Shown here: positions 13,490-26,509 of the stretch, piece by piece
Position numbering within the stretch: the first letter of the stretch is position 1
Layout: every line of letters begins with the position of its first letter
Origin: Ephydatia muelleri
Taxonomy: Eukaryota > Porifera > Demospongiae > Spongillida > Spongillidae
Length of the DNA: 64,000 nt
Assembly: GCA_013339895.1 (NCBI GenBank)
Contig: JABACO010000008.1
Location: 3,117,490 to 3,181,489, forward strand
Direction of reading: 5' to 3'
Made by a program: the position numbers and the translations under genes
The notes under the pieces: generated by a model
Seen by the model: the letters and a program-made list of their open reading frames with translations, nothing else
Told to the model about the DNA's origin: nothing
Database searches by the model: none

Positions 13490-14931
13490 TTTCAGAAACT
13501 AGATGCAATGTGCACAGACAGATGCACAACGTGAAGGCACATAAAGAATTGAGACTTCTTCAATAGGTGCAGCATTTGTTTACATTATGCTAAATAAGTC
13601 TTAAGTGCATTTTTGCAGCCATACATACAAAAGCACAGTGAACAGAGGATGAAAGCCATCAAATATTCTCCAGTTTGCAATATTATATTATGTAAAATAG
13701 TTATGCCATACAGATAGATGGGATAGATGAATGGGGATGAGACTGCAGGGTATTCCATTTATTACAACAAGGTCCAATCAACCCTTTTTTCCCCTTCACA
13801 ATAAATTCTTTTCTAAGACACTTCTGCAGCAGTCAAAACACCATCTTGCCTGTGCCAACTCATCTGATGGCAAGCACCCTGAAGGAAACACATTGTGCCA
13901 TGGACGGTGGTAGGGTCTGTGATGTTACTTGTGCAAATAGATTTGCCAAGAATGTGACTTTACATGTTTTCTTACTATCACAACAAGCCACAAAGACGGA
14001 TGAAAACTATGAATCAAGCAATTAATACTTTCAAGCAAACCCCGTGAATTTGTTTTGGATAGTATACTAAGATACTCTTGTGCCTGCTTGAGATCATCAT
14101 CATTGTCTCATGAATCATATATGTGGATGTGATGCCACTTCTATGACTTGCTTTGATTATTTTAATATTTTGGAGTTAGGTGTAAAATGCAGCAATACAG
14201 ACAGACAGACATCTGAGATAATGCCGCTGAAAGAAATTATGACTTGTTCAATATTTTCACTAGGGTTACGCATGGATGACACTACCATCAATATCCATGG
14301 GCCTTCGTCTGGGAATACCTTTATGTAGAATCATATTTGTCAACACTGTGGAGCTGAAGTGTCTCTGTTTGCCACACATGCTTAAGCTGCAAAAGGAGTG
14401 CTGGTCGTCATTACCGCCATTCAGCTATCAACGACATAATACCCAGGGCTTTAGTGGCAGCACATGTTCCATCATGTCTAGAGCCTTCAGGTTATATCGC
14501 TCGGATGGAAAGCGACCTGATGGAATACAACAGTTTCCATGGGAAATGTGTCCAACTCCTTGTATGGGATGCCACTGCCTAGATACGTATGCACCATCTT
14601 ATTCCACAATTGGTAGCACAGCATGCTGGAGCAGTTGGCCAACAAGCGGAGGATAAGAAGGCACAAAGTACAAACCACCTAGCTCACACCACTTTTTCAC
14701 TCCTGTGGCAATCGAGACATCAGGAGTGTATTGGTCCAAGAACAGCCGATTCCTAAAAGAGCTGGGACAGCGTTGAGGCAAGTGTCTGGAGATGGCGAGC
14801 TCTTTCCATTATCTTGCCCAATGGCTGTCGGTTGCCATTCAGAGAGGCAATTCAGCTTCAGTAATGGGGACAATGGATGGGGATGGGAGGAGGTTCTTGT
14901 ATAGTGTTTTATGTATGTTACTTGTATTTAT

Positions 14932-14969
<38 letters not shown>

Positions 14970-17900
14970 TGTTGGATCCCCTAGGGCATCATGCACTACT
15001 TGTTAAGCGTGGTGGGGATGTAGTTTTCCGCCACAAACAAGTTGCGGGACATATTGGCAGAAACATGTAGGCGAGCCCACTTAAGTGTTCAAGTAGAAGC
15101 TGGCTGCAACCTTACACCAGATCACAGCCACTCTCGTCCTGCAGATGTCCCTCATTTCCAACTGGGTTCTGTGGGAAAACGGCTGCCTGCGACATATCAG
15201 TTACCTCTCCGCTGAACTCAAACATTATGTCTGAAGCAGGAGTAACTGCTGGAGCAGCGTGCCTAATAATTTCAATAGCACTTGCTGCAAACCTACAGCC
15301 ATACAGATATAACCATGGTGTAATGAGTCTGAAACCAGTCAATTGGGTTCCGTTTTCTGAACAAAATGCATGATGAATGATGGAACAATACTTGTTCTAT
15401 AGAGAAGTAACTGAAGAAAACTGCTCCATATACCATGAGGCTCAATTTATCTATAGATTGGGCTTTAATTTTATTTTCTAAGAAATGTTTATAACTTACG
15501 TAACTAAAAAAAAAATAAACAATGTTTAAACGAAAAAAAAAAAACCACTCATCTGCAGACCGTCCAACTTGACCTGGTGGCAAGCATCCCAATGGCTTCA
15601 CCATTGTGCTATAGAAACGTGGTCATTTCTGTGGTGACACTACTCATGCAAATAGATTTAAAGACGTTTTATCTTACTTTATTATATTATATGTAGTTTA
15701 TATGAACAATACGCCATAAAGATAGAAAGATATTCATCCTTTACAAGCAGGCCAAATCATTTAAACAACCAGAGCGAATATTATCTTATATGCAACATTC
15801 AGTGAAGCCAAGATACCTCCCATTTGGATTGATGCAAAGCACCCTGACAGCATCAGTATTCTGCCATGAACAGATAGATAGATTCAAAGTGACAATACTA
15901 GAAGCAATTGATCTTGTACCGGGCCAAAAGACTTTTGAAAAGTATTTTCTAATCTAAAATAACATTCAATTCTCATTTGCTGTGGACCAAGATTCCATCA
16001 TTCACAGTGCCATCTGAGTTCTTTATATCTGCTGGCAAGCATCACCATTGTACGATAAAAGTTGCATATTTTTTCTATCCAGCTACCCGAATACACAGAT
16101 GCAGGAAAAAAAGAATCAATCCTATATTATTAGTCACATTTTATTTTATGATGCAGATGTAGAAGCCCAATTTTTAAAAAGTACATTCATAGCAGCCAGG
16201 ATCCCATCGCATCTCGTGCCTCCTAGATTCTTAAGCACCTTTACAGCATCCCTATTGTGCAATGGAGCGCAACTAGTTGGACTGTGGTTTATTTTTGAGA
16301 CATTAGGTCCAAATGCAGTTATACAGACAAATGCCTAAGGTAAAGACACTGAAAATAATTGACACTTCTACATGTTTGTTTACCTAATTTATAAAAGCAC
16401 TTGATGCAAAATGCAGCCTTCTAATACAGCATTCAACGCTTCTTTGCTGCAGCCAAGACATCACCCATTCTTAAAGATACATAGCAGGTATCCTGAAGAC
16501 ATCACCACAGCTCTATTTTATGTGATGCTACTTGGCCAATGTGATTACTTAGGTGCACAATCTAGCCATACGGATAGCCAGATGCATAAAAAAGAGATTG
16601 ATAGTATATCAATCCTTTGCAAGCAGGCTCAAAGTTTTCTTTTTGTAGATTGGAGCCCATGCAATGTTTTTAAAGCACATTCATCAGTTCAGCCACAATA
16701 GGATGCACATTGTGCCTCCTGGACTATCTAGGTTTGAGGTAAGCCCCGTCATGGCATCACTTTAGTGCAGTGGAGCATACTATGTGATGCCACTGCTAAC
16801 ACTTGTTTCAATTCAAATGTTTTGAGACACAACGAGCAATGCAGATGCCTGAGGTAAAGACACTGACTGCAATTGCAACTTCTTCAGTAGGTACAGTTTT
16901 TTTTTTTCCAGTACCAAGTCATTTAAAACTGTCTCTAGATGAAAGCGCAGCCAAAAAGAGGCTGAATGCAATTGGGGCTTCTCCAGTGGCCAATAGATTT
17001 GTTTTCTTTTATTTAAAAGAAAACTAAAACTGTATACTACAAAAGTGGAGCCATACAGATAGATTGATGAGCCAGGAGGCAATCAACCCTTTACTACCAG
17101 ATGCAGTAATTTTTTTTTTTCTTTTTGAACACAACATTTAATGCTTCTTTGCTTCAGCAAAGACACCATACCTAATTGCGTTGTGTAACTGGTTTCTTTA
17201 GGACTGATAGCAGGCATACTGAAGACATCACCGCAGTATGGTTTTCATGTGCCACTTGGCCCTATGTAACTACATTTTGTACAATATAGCTATACAGAGA
17301 GACAGGTGTTATAAAAAAGGGGATTGATAACAAAGCAATCCTTTGCAAGCAGACTCAATGATTTCTTGTAGATACGATCCCTTGCAATGTTTATAAAGCA
17401 CATTCATCACTTCTGCATGCACATCGCACCTCCTTTAGTATCTAGGTTTGATGACATGACATTACTTTAGTGCCATGAAGCATAATATGTGATGCCACTT
17501 TTAAGACTCATGTTTCAATTATTCTATTGTTTTGAGACACTATGACCGTTGCAGATGCCTGAGGTAAAGAGACTGAAAGTAACTGCGAAACCTTCAGTAG
17601 GTGCAGTGTTGCTTTGTTTTCTTTCCAAGAACTGCACTAGATGCAAAATTGGAGCCAAAAAGAGGCTGAACGCAATCGGTGCCTTCTCCAAATGCCAATG
17701 CCTCCTAGATTCTTAAGCACCTTCACAGCATTCCTATTGTGCAATGGAGAGAGTGACGCAACTAGTTGGACTGTGGTTGTTTATTTTTGAGACACTAGGT
17801 CCAAATGCAGTTATACAGAAAATGCCTGAGGTCAAGACACTGAAAATAATTGACACTTCTACATGTTTGTTTACCTAATTTATAAAAGCACTTGATGCAA

Positions 17901-19900
17901 AATGCAGCCTTCTAATACAGCATTCAACGCTTCTTTGCTGCAGCCAAGACATCACCCATTCTTAAGGATACATAGCAGGCATCCTGAAGACATCACCACA
18001 GCTCTATTTTATGTGATGCTACTTGGTCATGTGATTACTTAGGTGCACAATCTAGCCATACGGATAGCCAGATGCATAAAAAAGAGATTGATAGTATATC
18101 AATCCTTTGCAAGCAGGCTCAAAGTTTTCTTTTGTAGATTGGAGCCCATGCAATGTTTTAAAGCACATTCATCAGTTCAGCCACGATAGGATGCACATTG
18201 CGCCTCCTGGACTCCCGTCATGGCATCACTTTAGTGCTGTGGAGTATAGTATGTGATGCCACTGCTAACACTTGTTTCAATTCAAATGTTTTGAGACACA
18301 ACGAGCAATGCAGATGCCTGAGGAAAAGACACTGACCGCAATTGCAACTTCTTCAGTAGGTATGGTTTGTTTTTTCCAGTACCAAGTCATTAAAAACTTC
18401 TCTAGATGCAAAACGCAGCTAAAAGAGGCTGAATGCAATTGGGGCTTCTCCAGTGGCCAATAGATTTGTTTTCTTTTATTTAAAAGAAAACTAAAACTGT
18501 ATACTACAAAAGTGGAGCCATACAGATAGATTGATGAGCCAGGAGGCTATCAACACTTTACTACAAGATGCAGTAATTTTTTTTTCTTTTTGATCACAAC
18601 ATTCAATGCTTCTTTGCTACAGCGAAGATCCCACACCTAATTGCATTGTATGAACTGGTTTCTTTAGGACTGATAGCAGGCATAAGACATCACCACAGCA
18701 TCGCCACTTGGCCGGCCCTATGAGACTACATTTTGTACAATATAGCTATACAGATAGACAGGTGGATAGAAAAGGGGATTGATAACAAGCAATTCCTTTG
18801 CAAGTAGACACAATGATTTCTTGTTGTAGATACGATCCCTTGCAATGTTTATAAAGCACATTCATCACTTCTGACATGCACACTCGCACCTCCTGTAGTA
18901 TCTAGGTTTGATGACACTGACATTACTTTAGTGGCAAATGAAGCATAATATGTGATGCCACTTTAAGACTCATGTTTCAATTATTCTATTGTTTTGAGAC
19001 ACTATGACTGTTGCAGATGCCTGAGGTAAGAGACTGAAAGTAACTGTGACTCCTTCAGTAGGTGCAGTGTTGCTTGTTTTCTTCCAAGAACTGCATTAGA
19101 TGCATAATTGGAGCCCAAAAAAGGCTGAACGCAATCGGTGCCTTCTCCAATGCCAATGGGACGTTTTCTTTTCTTTTTAATTATAAATGCATTACAAAAG
19201 CAAAGCCATACAGATATGTAGATCCATGGTGATGAGCCAGGCTTTACTACTACATGCAATTTTTTTTTAACACAACATTCGACGTTTCTTTGCTGCAACA
19301 AAGACACCACACCATATTGCATTGTGCCAACTGAACTCTTCAGAACTGAGCAGGTGTACTGAAGAAATCACCACAGCATCATTTTGTGTGATGCCCACAT
19401 GTTTTAATGTGATGAAATTTTGTACACTAGGTGCGCAATCTAGCCATACAGATAGACAGATGCATAAACAGAGATTGATAGCAAATCAATCCTTTGCAAG
19501 TAGGCTCTAGTTTTAGAATAGAGCCCGTGCAATGTTTTAACGCTTATTCATCGGTTCAACCACAATAGGATTCTCACTGTGCCTCCCGGACTATCTAGGT
19601 TCTCCGTGGAGCATACTATGTGATGCCACTTCCAAGACTCTTGTTCTATTATTGTAATGTTTTGAGACACTACGAGCATGCCTGAGATAAAGTCACTAGA
19701 AGTGCACTACATGTAGATGCAAAATTGCAGCCGAAAAGAGGCTAAATAAATGCATTTGGGCCTTCTCCAGTGGCCAAAAGAACATTACAAAAGTGGAGCC
19801 ATACCGATAGATAGATCCATGGTGATGATCCAGGAGGCAATCAATACTTAACTACCAGACACAATTGTTGTGTTCTTTCTGAACACACTGTCATAGTGTC
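13490..19900. repeat. Satellite 2: complex satellite with ~1.48-kb higher-order unit
   Basis: Short modules recur: GCCATACAGATAGATAGATC, CAGATGCCTGAGGTAAAGA, TATGTGATGCCACTT and CAATCCTTTGCAAGCAGGCT. From about 16,217 they form a higher-order unit: the run starting CCTCCTAGATTCTTAAGCAC at 16,217 returns at about 17,699, and the TTTGAGACACAACGAGCAAT phrase near 16,820 returns near 18,290. That gives about 1.47-1.48 kb per unit, two full units (about 16,217-17,698 and 17,699-19,150) and a partial third. Apparent proteins repeated between units are repeat shadows. A region around 14,340-14,930 is less repeat-like. Inverted relatives lie at 58,280-59,290. Confidence 0.85.
14938..14968. repeat. 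(AAT)n microsatellite
   Basis: About nine to ten uninterrupted TAA/AAT triplets inside the complex satellite region. Confidence 0.95.
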
Positions 19901-22900
19901 AACATATTTTTCTCTTTGTTAAGTAATGAAATAAATAGCAAAACTCAACCATAAGGTATGTCCAAGGGGAGAATATACTGAAAGCGATCGAGTCTCCTCA
20001 GCTCGATGCTGATAACCAAAGGGACCCTTCCATTAGGAGCTGCGGATGAGTCTTATTGCTCTTATTTCCACCTTCAATATGCCACCACTTAGAACGAATA
20101 ATTACACTAATCCACCAAGTTTCTGCAGTTTCTACACACCCTCCCACCCCTCCCTCTCCCCCTCCCCCCCCCAAAAAATAGTATAGAATTGTGGCCTCAG
20201 GAATAATGTGTGGTCGAATAGAGCCATAATGCCAGTCTTCTATAATGAATGCATTAGAGCGGAGAAGTTGAGATTTCTTGATGTAACAAAAGAAAATGAA
20301 ATAAATAGATGCACAGGTAGAACTAAAACCAATCAAGCTCTGTCCAGTAGTCTCAGGTTATTCTTTCTAATTGTTAAGCATCATTTAGGGCAGACTACCT
20401 GTCTAATAGTAACTAAAAAATAATTAACCTATTATCTCTAATCACTGCTAAACTAATAGACATAATCAATGAAGAGTAAAGATATTTCTTCCCTGAAACA
20501 CTAGGCCTATCCCTAACCTTTTTCATCTAGCTTATCCTTGTCAACTACTTTTCCTTCCTCCTACCAACGTGTTAATATCAGCTCTAAATGTACTGCAATA
20601 TATGAGATACTAAAATCATGATCTGATGTCACCAGATGCTGTTGATGAAATTGAATGCCAAAGAATTGTTGCGGGCTGTAATAACTTCATTGCACTCAAT
20701 CTTGCACAGCTGGATCACATTTTTATTTCCACGATATGTAAATTGCAAATATATGTATGTACATGCATAGCACATGTTAGTCGACCTGTCTTAGACCAGG
20801 AAACATGCTGAACCTCTCAGTAAGCAAACCACATACGACAATAGTGTTAACTATCTCCTTTCCTTTATTTTCAGTTTATTGGGCAATATTGAGTGTCTGT
20901 TGAACGTTCCAACCAGATGGTTAGTGCAAGCCGAAGTAATTTGAATATTCTTCAAAACCCAAAAGTGGAGTGAAGGGCATTCAACTTGATTTGTAATCTT
21001 GGAGTTTAGGGATAATTTATGCATTCATGCCAAATGTATTCAGATTTGTAGCAAGGTGTTATAATGTCTATTCTTGTCTTTCACTACCAACACACTGAAT
21101 TCTTTATTTGAGTTCCTTGTATCTCACTAATGTAATACCAATGTTTGTTTCAATGGTTTTGATCTAAGCAAATCCATTACAAACTGAACTCTGGGTCCTA
21201 ATTGTCCCATTCAACACACACATTTTTACGGACTGAGGCTATAACAAATGATTAATCGAACTATCTGCTATGGAGTTGTAAGGCACTGGATTATTTTATT
21301 AGCCATACACTTCAACACATGTGTTGTTTCTTTTGCTTTTATAAGTTGCAGACATACATGCTAGTGGACAACAATCCTGTATGTAGGTGATCATATCTCT
21401 CACACACTCCCACCAACCAGCTCTGCGATAACATACCAACCTTTATATTTTAATGACTCCATATCTTTGTTTGATGTAAGATTCAGACAAATTGAACAGC
21501 GAATTGATACAGTGTGAAGTGTTCATCATTCAGTACATAGCCTACAGTAGAAATAGAAAAATTCAAGCATTACTGATATGTTGGTGCATCAGTATTACAT
21601 GTATGCCAAATGTCACAATTGCTAATGTGAATCTAGTTTCCATGGCCCATAGAAGATAAGCAGTGTACACAGAGCTTTTTGAAATGCTAGCTTCATTAAA
21701 ATATATAGCAAAATGGGGAAAAGATTGGAAGCTATTGGCTGGAGCTCGATTTAATTTCTAGTATCATTTCTCAGCACCGTTACAATTAATCTACCTAACA
21801 ATTATTGTCCATTACACAACGTCACCCAACACGTCTATGATGAGATTCATACTATAATCATGGTAATTAGAGGATTTTCTAAATTACAAGATTACAATTA
21901 TGACTCTCAGAGCTACTATTATTATTACTTACTATTATTGACCATTTCGATGATTATAACATAAGAATTATAGTGGATATTTTAATTATTAGTCGCCCCA
22001 AAGTTATTATATAAATAGGCAAAACATTTTAACACTAGTTCTTGACAAATCTAATGCATCATTGGTCAGAACTAAATTATAGTCATTTGCATCCAATGTA
22101 CAATGTCCACACACCGTGCATGACGTTCAGTGCTATTCTACTTTTAAATACACCTGCAAACATACTTTGTTCTAACTTGGAGAACTCCGAGTCCAACTGC
22201 TCTGCTTGCACTAGTCATTCTGCACACAATCAGTTGCTCATACATTTGCTTGGAGATACACTTGCCAAGTACTGCAGATTGCCAAAAGATAATCTAACTC
22301 AATTTCTCACTCGGATTATCACTAAAGCATAATACGAATAAATAGAAACGTGTATTCATGAATAAGCAAAGTGTAAGGTTGTATGATGCACAAGGTAAGA
22401 GCAGGGTACTCGGTGATTTAATCATACAGGACTACACTGTTCAACTAGTCGTGTGTACAATAGCACGCCTTAGCTATTGACAAAATGACAGGCTACTTCA
22501 TAGTTCTAAATACTTCTAAACACTATTTAAGATATCAATTATAATTCTGATTTTCATTACATATTCCCAAACCAGGTGATAAGCAGTAATAGCTAGTTAT
22601 TATAAACTATTGTATTTATATGAACAATAATAAGATATCAACAACAGTTAATGCCATTTAAACACATTTGTTTTTGTTAATATATATTTACCCGCCACAT
22701 GTCTGCAGGTCCAGCAGCCTCACATGAACCATTATGAGATTAAATCCACATACGTTGATAGGAGTACTCATGTCTGAAAGACAACCTGAATGCATCATGC
22801 AGCTGTGCTGCTGGTAACTGATGCTGCTGAACATGCGGATTCAGTAATGAATGAACCCAAAGATGATGATGCAAGCACAATAACAGACTAGATAGCACTG

Positions 22901-23349
22901 AGCCTGGCAGGACCTATAGCTGCTTCGGGCATAGATCAGAGGAAGAGTTCAATCATAAGAATTCACTGAGTCTCAAGGAAGTCACTGTTACAAGTTTTGC
23001 CTGACCGATGGAGCTATCTGTTCTGCTCAAGTGGAGAAGAGGCAATGTAAGACCACATATGAGCATTTGAGTGAATATGCAATCTAGACGAGTCATTCAG
23101 TGTTGTAGCATTCCTGTGGAGTTTATCAAACACACGCTCAAGAAGAAAGCACATAGAAAAAAAAAGAATCTGGGCATGGAAATGTTTGTAGAAAGCCTAA
23201 TCGTTCATACTACAACAGGTTCACAGCCATTTAAAAGTTCTGATGAGCTAGATGGTTGACATCCAAGACTCAGAATGTGCGATAAGACCTTGCATGCTGG
23301 AGATACGGCTACTCCCAATGGAGTGCATATAAGTCTTTTCATCTTTGCA
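19901..23349. other. AT-rich sequence without a supported gene; part is paralogous to 58.1-58.3 kb
   Basis: There is no recognisable coding domain; the longest open frame (22,042-22,332, plus, 96 codons) matches nothing I know. A pyrimidine-rich patch lies at about 20,135-20,172. Bases around 20,650-20,690 (ATTGAATGCCAAAGAATTG) and 20,940-21,010 (CAAAACCCAAAAGTGGAGTG) have clear inverted counterparts near 58,260 and 58,110 in the same relative order. They therefore belong to the older inverted paralogy described in the findings. Confidence 0.6.
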
Positions 23350-24300
23350 AACCCACTAACATCTTCTTACAACCATCCACACCAACAACTACCCCATATC
23401 TACCAGCTCAGCAACTACCATCTCCACAATCCCTCTTCCACAATCATTTTGCCTACACCGCCACCCCCCCTCACCCCACAACCACCCAGCTCCCCATCCA
23501 CCACTTCCACCTCTCACCACCACCTTCACCCTCCACCAACTCCACCTCCAACTCCACCTCCACCCCCACCTCCACCCTACCTCCACCCCACCACCTCCCC
23601 ACCTCCATCCCACCACCTCCATCTCACCACCTCCATCCCACCACCTCCATCCCCCTCACCACTTCCATCCCCCTCACCACCTCCATCCCCCTCACCACCT
23701 CCATCCCCCTCACCACCACCTCCATCCCCCTCACCACCTCCATCCCCCCCCCTCACCACCTCCATCCCCTCACCACCTCCATCCCCCTCACCACCTCCAT
23801 CCCCCTCACCACCTCCATCCCCCTCACCACCTCCATCCCCCCCACCACCTCCATCCCCCTCACCACCTCCATCCCCCTCACCACCTCCATCCCCCTCACC
23901 ACCTCCATCCCCTTCACCACCTCCATCCCCTCACCACCTCCATCCCCCTCACCACCTCCACCCCATCACCACCCCCCACCTCAACCCCACCCCCACCACC
24001 ACCCCCACCACCACCCACCCCCACCACCACCACCACCCCCACCCCCACCACCACCCTCCCCCCCCCCACCCCCCCCACCCCCCTGTACCACCACCTGCCA
24101 GCTGCACAACCCCTCACCACCAACACCAACCTCCACCCCTCTCCCCCCACCACGCCCACCATACCCCCCTCCATCACCCCCCCCCCCCCCCCACCCCCCC
24201 CTCCACTCCCCCGACCCCCCCCCCCCCCCCCCCCCACCACCAACCGCCATTGCAACCCCACTAAGACCACCCTACCTCCCCTCCTCCACCCCACATCCCT
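23350..24300. repeat. C-rich region with an 18-bp minisatellite (CCACCTCCATCCCCCTCA)n
   Basis: From about 23,600 to 23,960 an 18-bp unit repeats about 20 times with small indels; before and after it the plus strand is almost purely C, A and T, ending in long C runs (24,175-24,235). It gives a 329-codon plus-strand frame (23,275-24,264) of Pro, Ser, Thr and His, and Gly-rich frames on the other strand. The frame simply follows the repeat, so I do not call it a gene. The region forms the distal end of block X. The other X copy (55.75-55.84 kb) has only about 60 bp of similar GGTGGT-type sequence, so the array expanded in this copy. Confidence 0.9.
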
Positions 24301-24800
24301 ACCCCTCCATTCCATCCCCACCCCCCTCCCCTCCGCAAACTACCCTACCTACCTCCACCTCCTTAACCACTGCCAGTCCACCAGCCACACCCACCTTCAC
24401 ATCATTCCCCACCTCCTTCCCCCTCATCTTTCTGTTCTTCTCCCTGCATCTATCTCTCAACCGGTACTCCTCCATCCTCGACTCCCATGCCACACATTTG
24501 CCTACCACATCTTCTCACTTTTAACCTATATCACCTTCTGACCTACCCTCCTCCCCCTGATCCTACTACTCATGGAATTTACCTTTTCCTCTCACTAGTG
24601 AAATGTAAGGTCCTTCGTGGTATGGCAGTTCCATCTGGGATGGAGCAACTCAGCAAGGCTGTCCATGATGGCGGCACACTCACCACTCCCCCACCAACCC
24701 TCAACCCATCACCAAGGTCCTGTGCACTGCACCTGCACACCTGTGTCCCATCAGTGACCACGCATAAGGTCCTGCCCTCATCCAGAAAAAACATTTTATT
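24300..24800 (-). other. Block X, copy 1: conserved repeated block with coding-like core
   Basis: This block matches 55,480-55,840 in inverted orientation. The best-preserved part (about 24,730-24,785, read on the minus strand) encodes LDEGRTLCVVTDGTQV; the other copy reads LDEGRTLCMVTDGTQV. A second conserved stretch (about 24,355-24,460) shares AAGGTGGGTGTGGCTGGTG. It lies beside the expanded C-rich minisatellite and about 0.7 kb from block Y. I do not recognise the peptide. It could be an exon of a repeated gene, a mobile-element remnant, or simply conserved noncoding repeat sequence. Confidence 0.5.
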
Positions 24801-25529
24801 GCCTCAAACTGCATGTACGTGTGATAGTGCAAATCATTATTGACTTTGACAAATGAGTTAATAAGCGAAGGTTAATAAGCGAGCTGTGACTATTCCGAAC
24901 TACCTATTTGAATTTTAGCAATGACATGTGCCACAACTATTGCTAAGCTAACACTAGATTTGAACCAATCTAAAGATTGTTTTCTATGTTAATATTGGCA
25001 AATGACTATAGTAATAATTAATAAGCGAAGGTTAATAGACGAACTGTAAAAATTTGTGACTACTTAATGCCTGTGATACGTTTGTACTTTGCACACAAGG
25101 ATTACTAATCAGCAGAAGGTAATTTTAACGAATGTTGTACATATTTAACTAACCCAACGAAACACTATAGCTCTTTTGCTAATCGTACACTAGCTATTAT
25201 TTACAGCCTTATCATTTGTCAATAATGATTCACATTCAATAACCACATACAGGTGATATCATTTTCCCGTGGACCATTCAGGTTTGATTCATCAGAGCCA
25301 CACATCCGTTGACAGCAGAATTATCTTATCCGTACCTAGTTGATGCTTTCTATAAATGTTTAAGCCTATAAGTGTAAGCAGAAAATATAACCCATACCTA
25401 GTTTGATGCTTTAATAAATTATATGCTTTTAAACCTATATAAGCGTGTATGGCTATCCCGACCTAAAAACTACACATGCATTATATTCGCACAATCTCCA
25501 ACCCAACTAGTCTTTTTTTATGCTAAATA
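24801..25529. other. AT-rich spacer between blocks X and Y, no gene seen
   Basis: It contains short local repeats (GTTAATAAGCGAAGGTTAATA at about 24,858 and 25,020 in related form; paired CCATACCTAGTTTGATGCTTT-like phrases at about 25,335 and 25,395). The left end resembles sequence near 55,380-55,435 in inverted orientation. No coding signal is visible. Confidence 0.5.
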
Positions 25530-26230
25530 ACTATACGTTTTGGTCGATTTGGATATGATAACTCCATTGCCATGTTGATGTGCAGCTCTTATGAGTACAT
25601 TTTGTTTCATGCATGGAAGAAGGTCCAAAGGATGCTTTAGTAAGTAGCTGGATGAGAGGCAGGTGGTGTCTGTGTTAGTACTGGCAACTCAGTTTGGCAT
25701 TCCCTTCTCATGCATCCCATGCTCCATGCATCACACAAACATACATCACACAAACATACATGACACAAACATGCACTTAAAACGCATACAACAATAAGCC
25801 CACCCCAAGCAAACAACAGACTCAATGCAGCACATACTACTTCTCAATACACATCTCAATGCACATAAAACACACAACACAACACACACAGCAGGCTCAC
25901 TGCTACACAACACACACATGCCAACAACCCCTGCTCATCCCCCTCTCCCATTTTCCCCAGCCCCAATGCACATGCCCACAACCCCTGCTCACCCCACCAT
26001 TCCCCCCCCCCGGCCCCTTTGCCCCAGCCCCAATGCACAAATTGTTGGATGCCAGCACTAACTCAGATGGAGCAGAGGTCACTTGATGCGGACATGATGG
26101 CAGGCACCAGTACATAGGTACCTGTGATGGGTAGGGGTGCAGGAAGAGTGGCAGTGCACCAACCCTCATGGACTAGCCACCACACTCCTTTGACCAACAC
26201 TTGTGTGGGGGGTGGACACTTCTTTCCTTA
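25530..26230. repeat. Block Y, copy 1: low-copy repeat with ACA-rich and C-rich core
   Basis: It matches 52,600-53,320 in inverted orientation over its whole length. Shared landmarks are the GCAGCTCTTATGAG start, the GTAGCTGGATGAGAGGCAGGT phrase, the AACTCAGTTTG phrase, ATGCCAGCA, a CATGATGGCAGGCA phrase and CAACCCTCATGGACTAGCCA near the right end. The centre is diverged, with ACACAAACAT-type tandem runs here and a 17-bp CATGTGGGCATGTGATG array in the other copy. No domain is recognised. Confidence 0.75.
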
Positions 26231-26509
26231 TTTTTTACGAGTCCACCCCTGCTGAGCTACTCAATAGATAGGTGCTGCCATACCATAAAGGAACATACAT
26301 TCACCTGAGAGGTGTGATCTCGGAAAATATGAGCAGTAAGGGAGGGACCAGGAGTTGTGGGGAGGAGGGGGTTTATTTAGGAACAGATAGGTAATAGTTC
26401 ATATTACATGGTAGTGAGAAAGACGTACGGAATTTGGTAGTTTTGGCACTTGAGGCAAGAGGCATGGGAGTTTCCTAGGAGGAAGGAGGAGTTTTGAGAG
26501 ATGTTAATA
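26231..26509. other. Spacer between block Y and the proline-rich exon
   Basis: Purine-rich on the plus strand with GGGAGG runs. No coding or regulatory feature can be supported. Confidence 0.4.

Noticed and set aside
16803-18463. Two similar 'proteins' starting MFQFKCFETQRAMQMPE at 16,803 and 18,272
   Set aside because: They are the same position of the ~1.48-kb satellite unit repeated; there is no codon-level conservation beyond the DNA repeat.
23389-24321. Gly-rich minus-strand frames that look like a glycine-rich protein
   Set aside because: They are complementary shadows of the C-rich 18-bp minisatellite and poly-C tracts.
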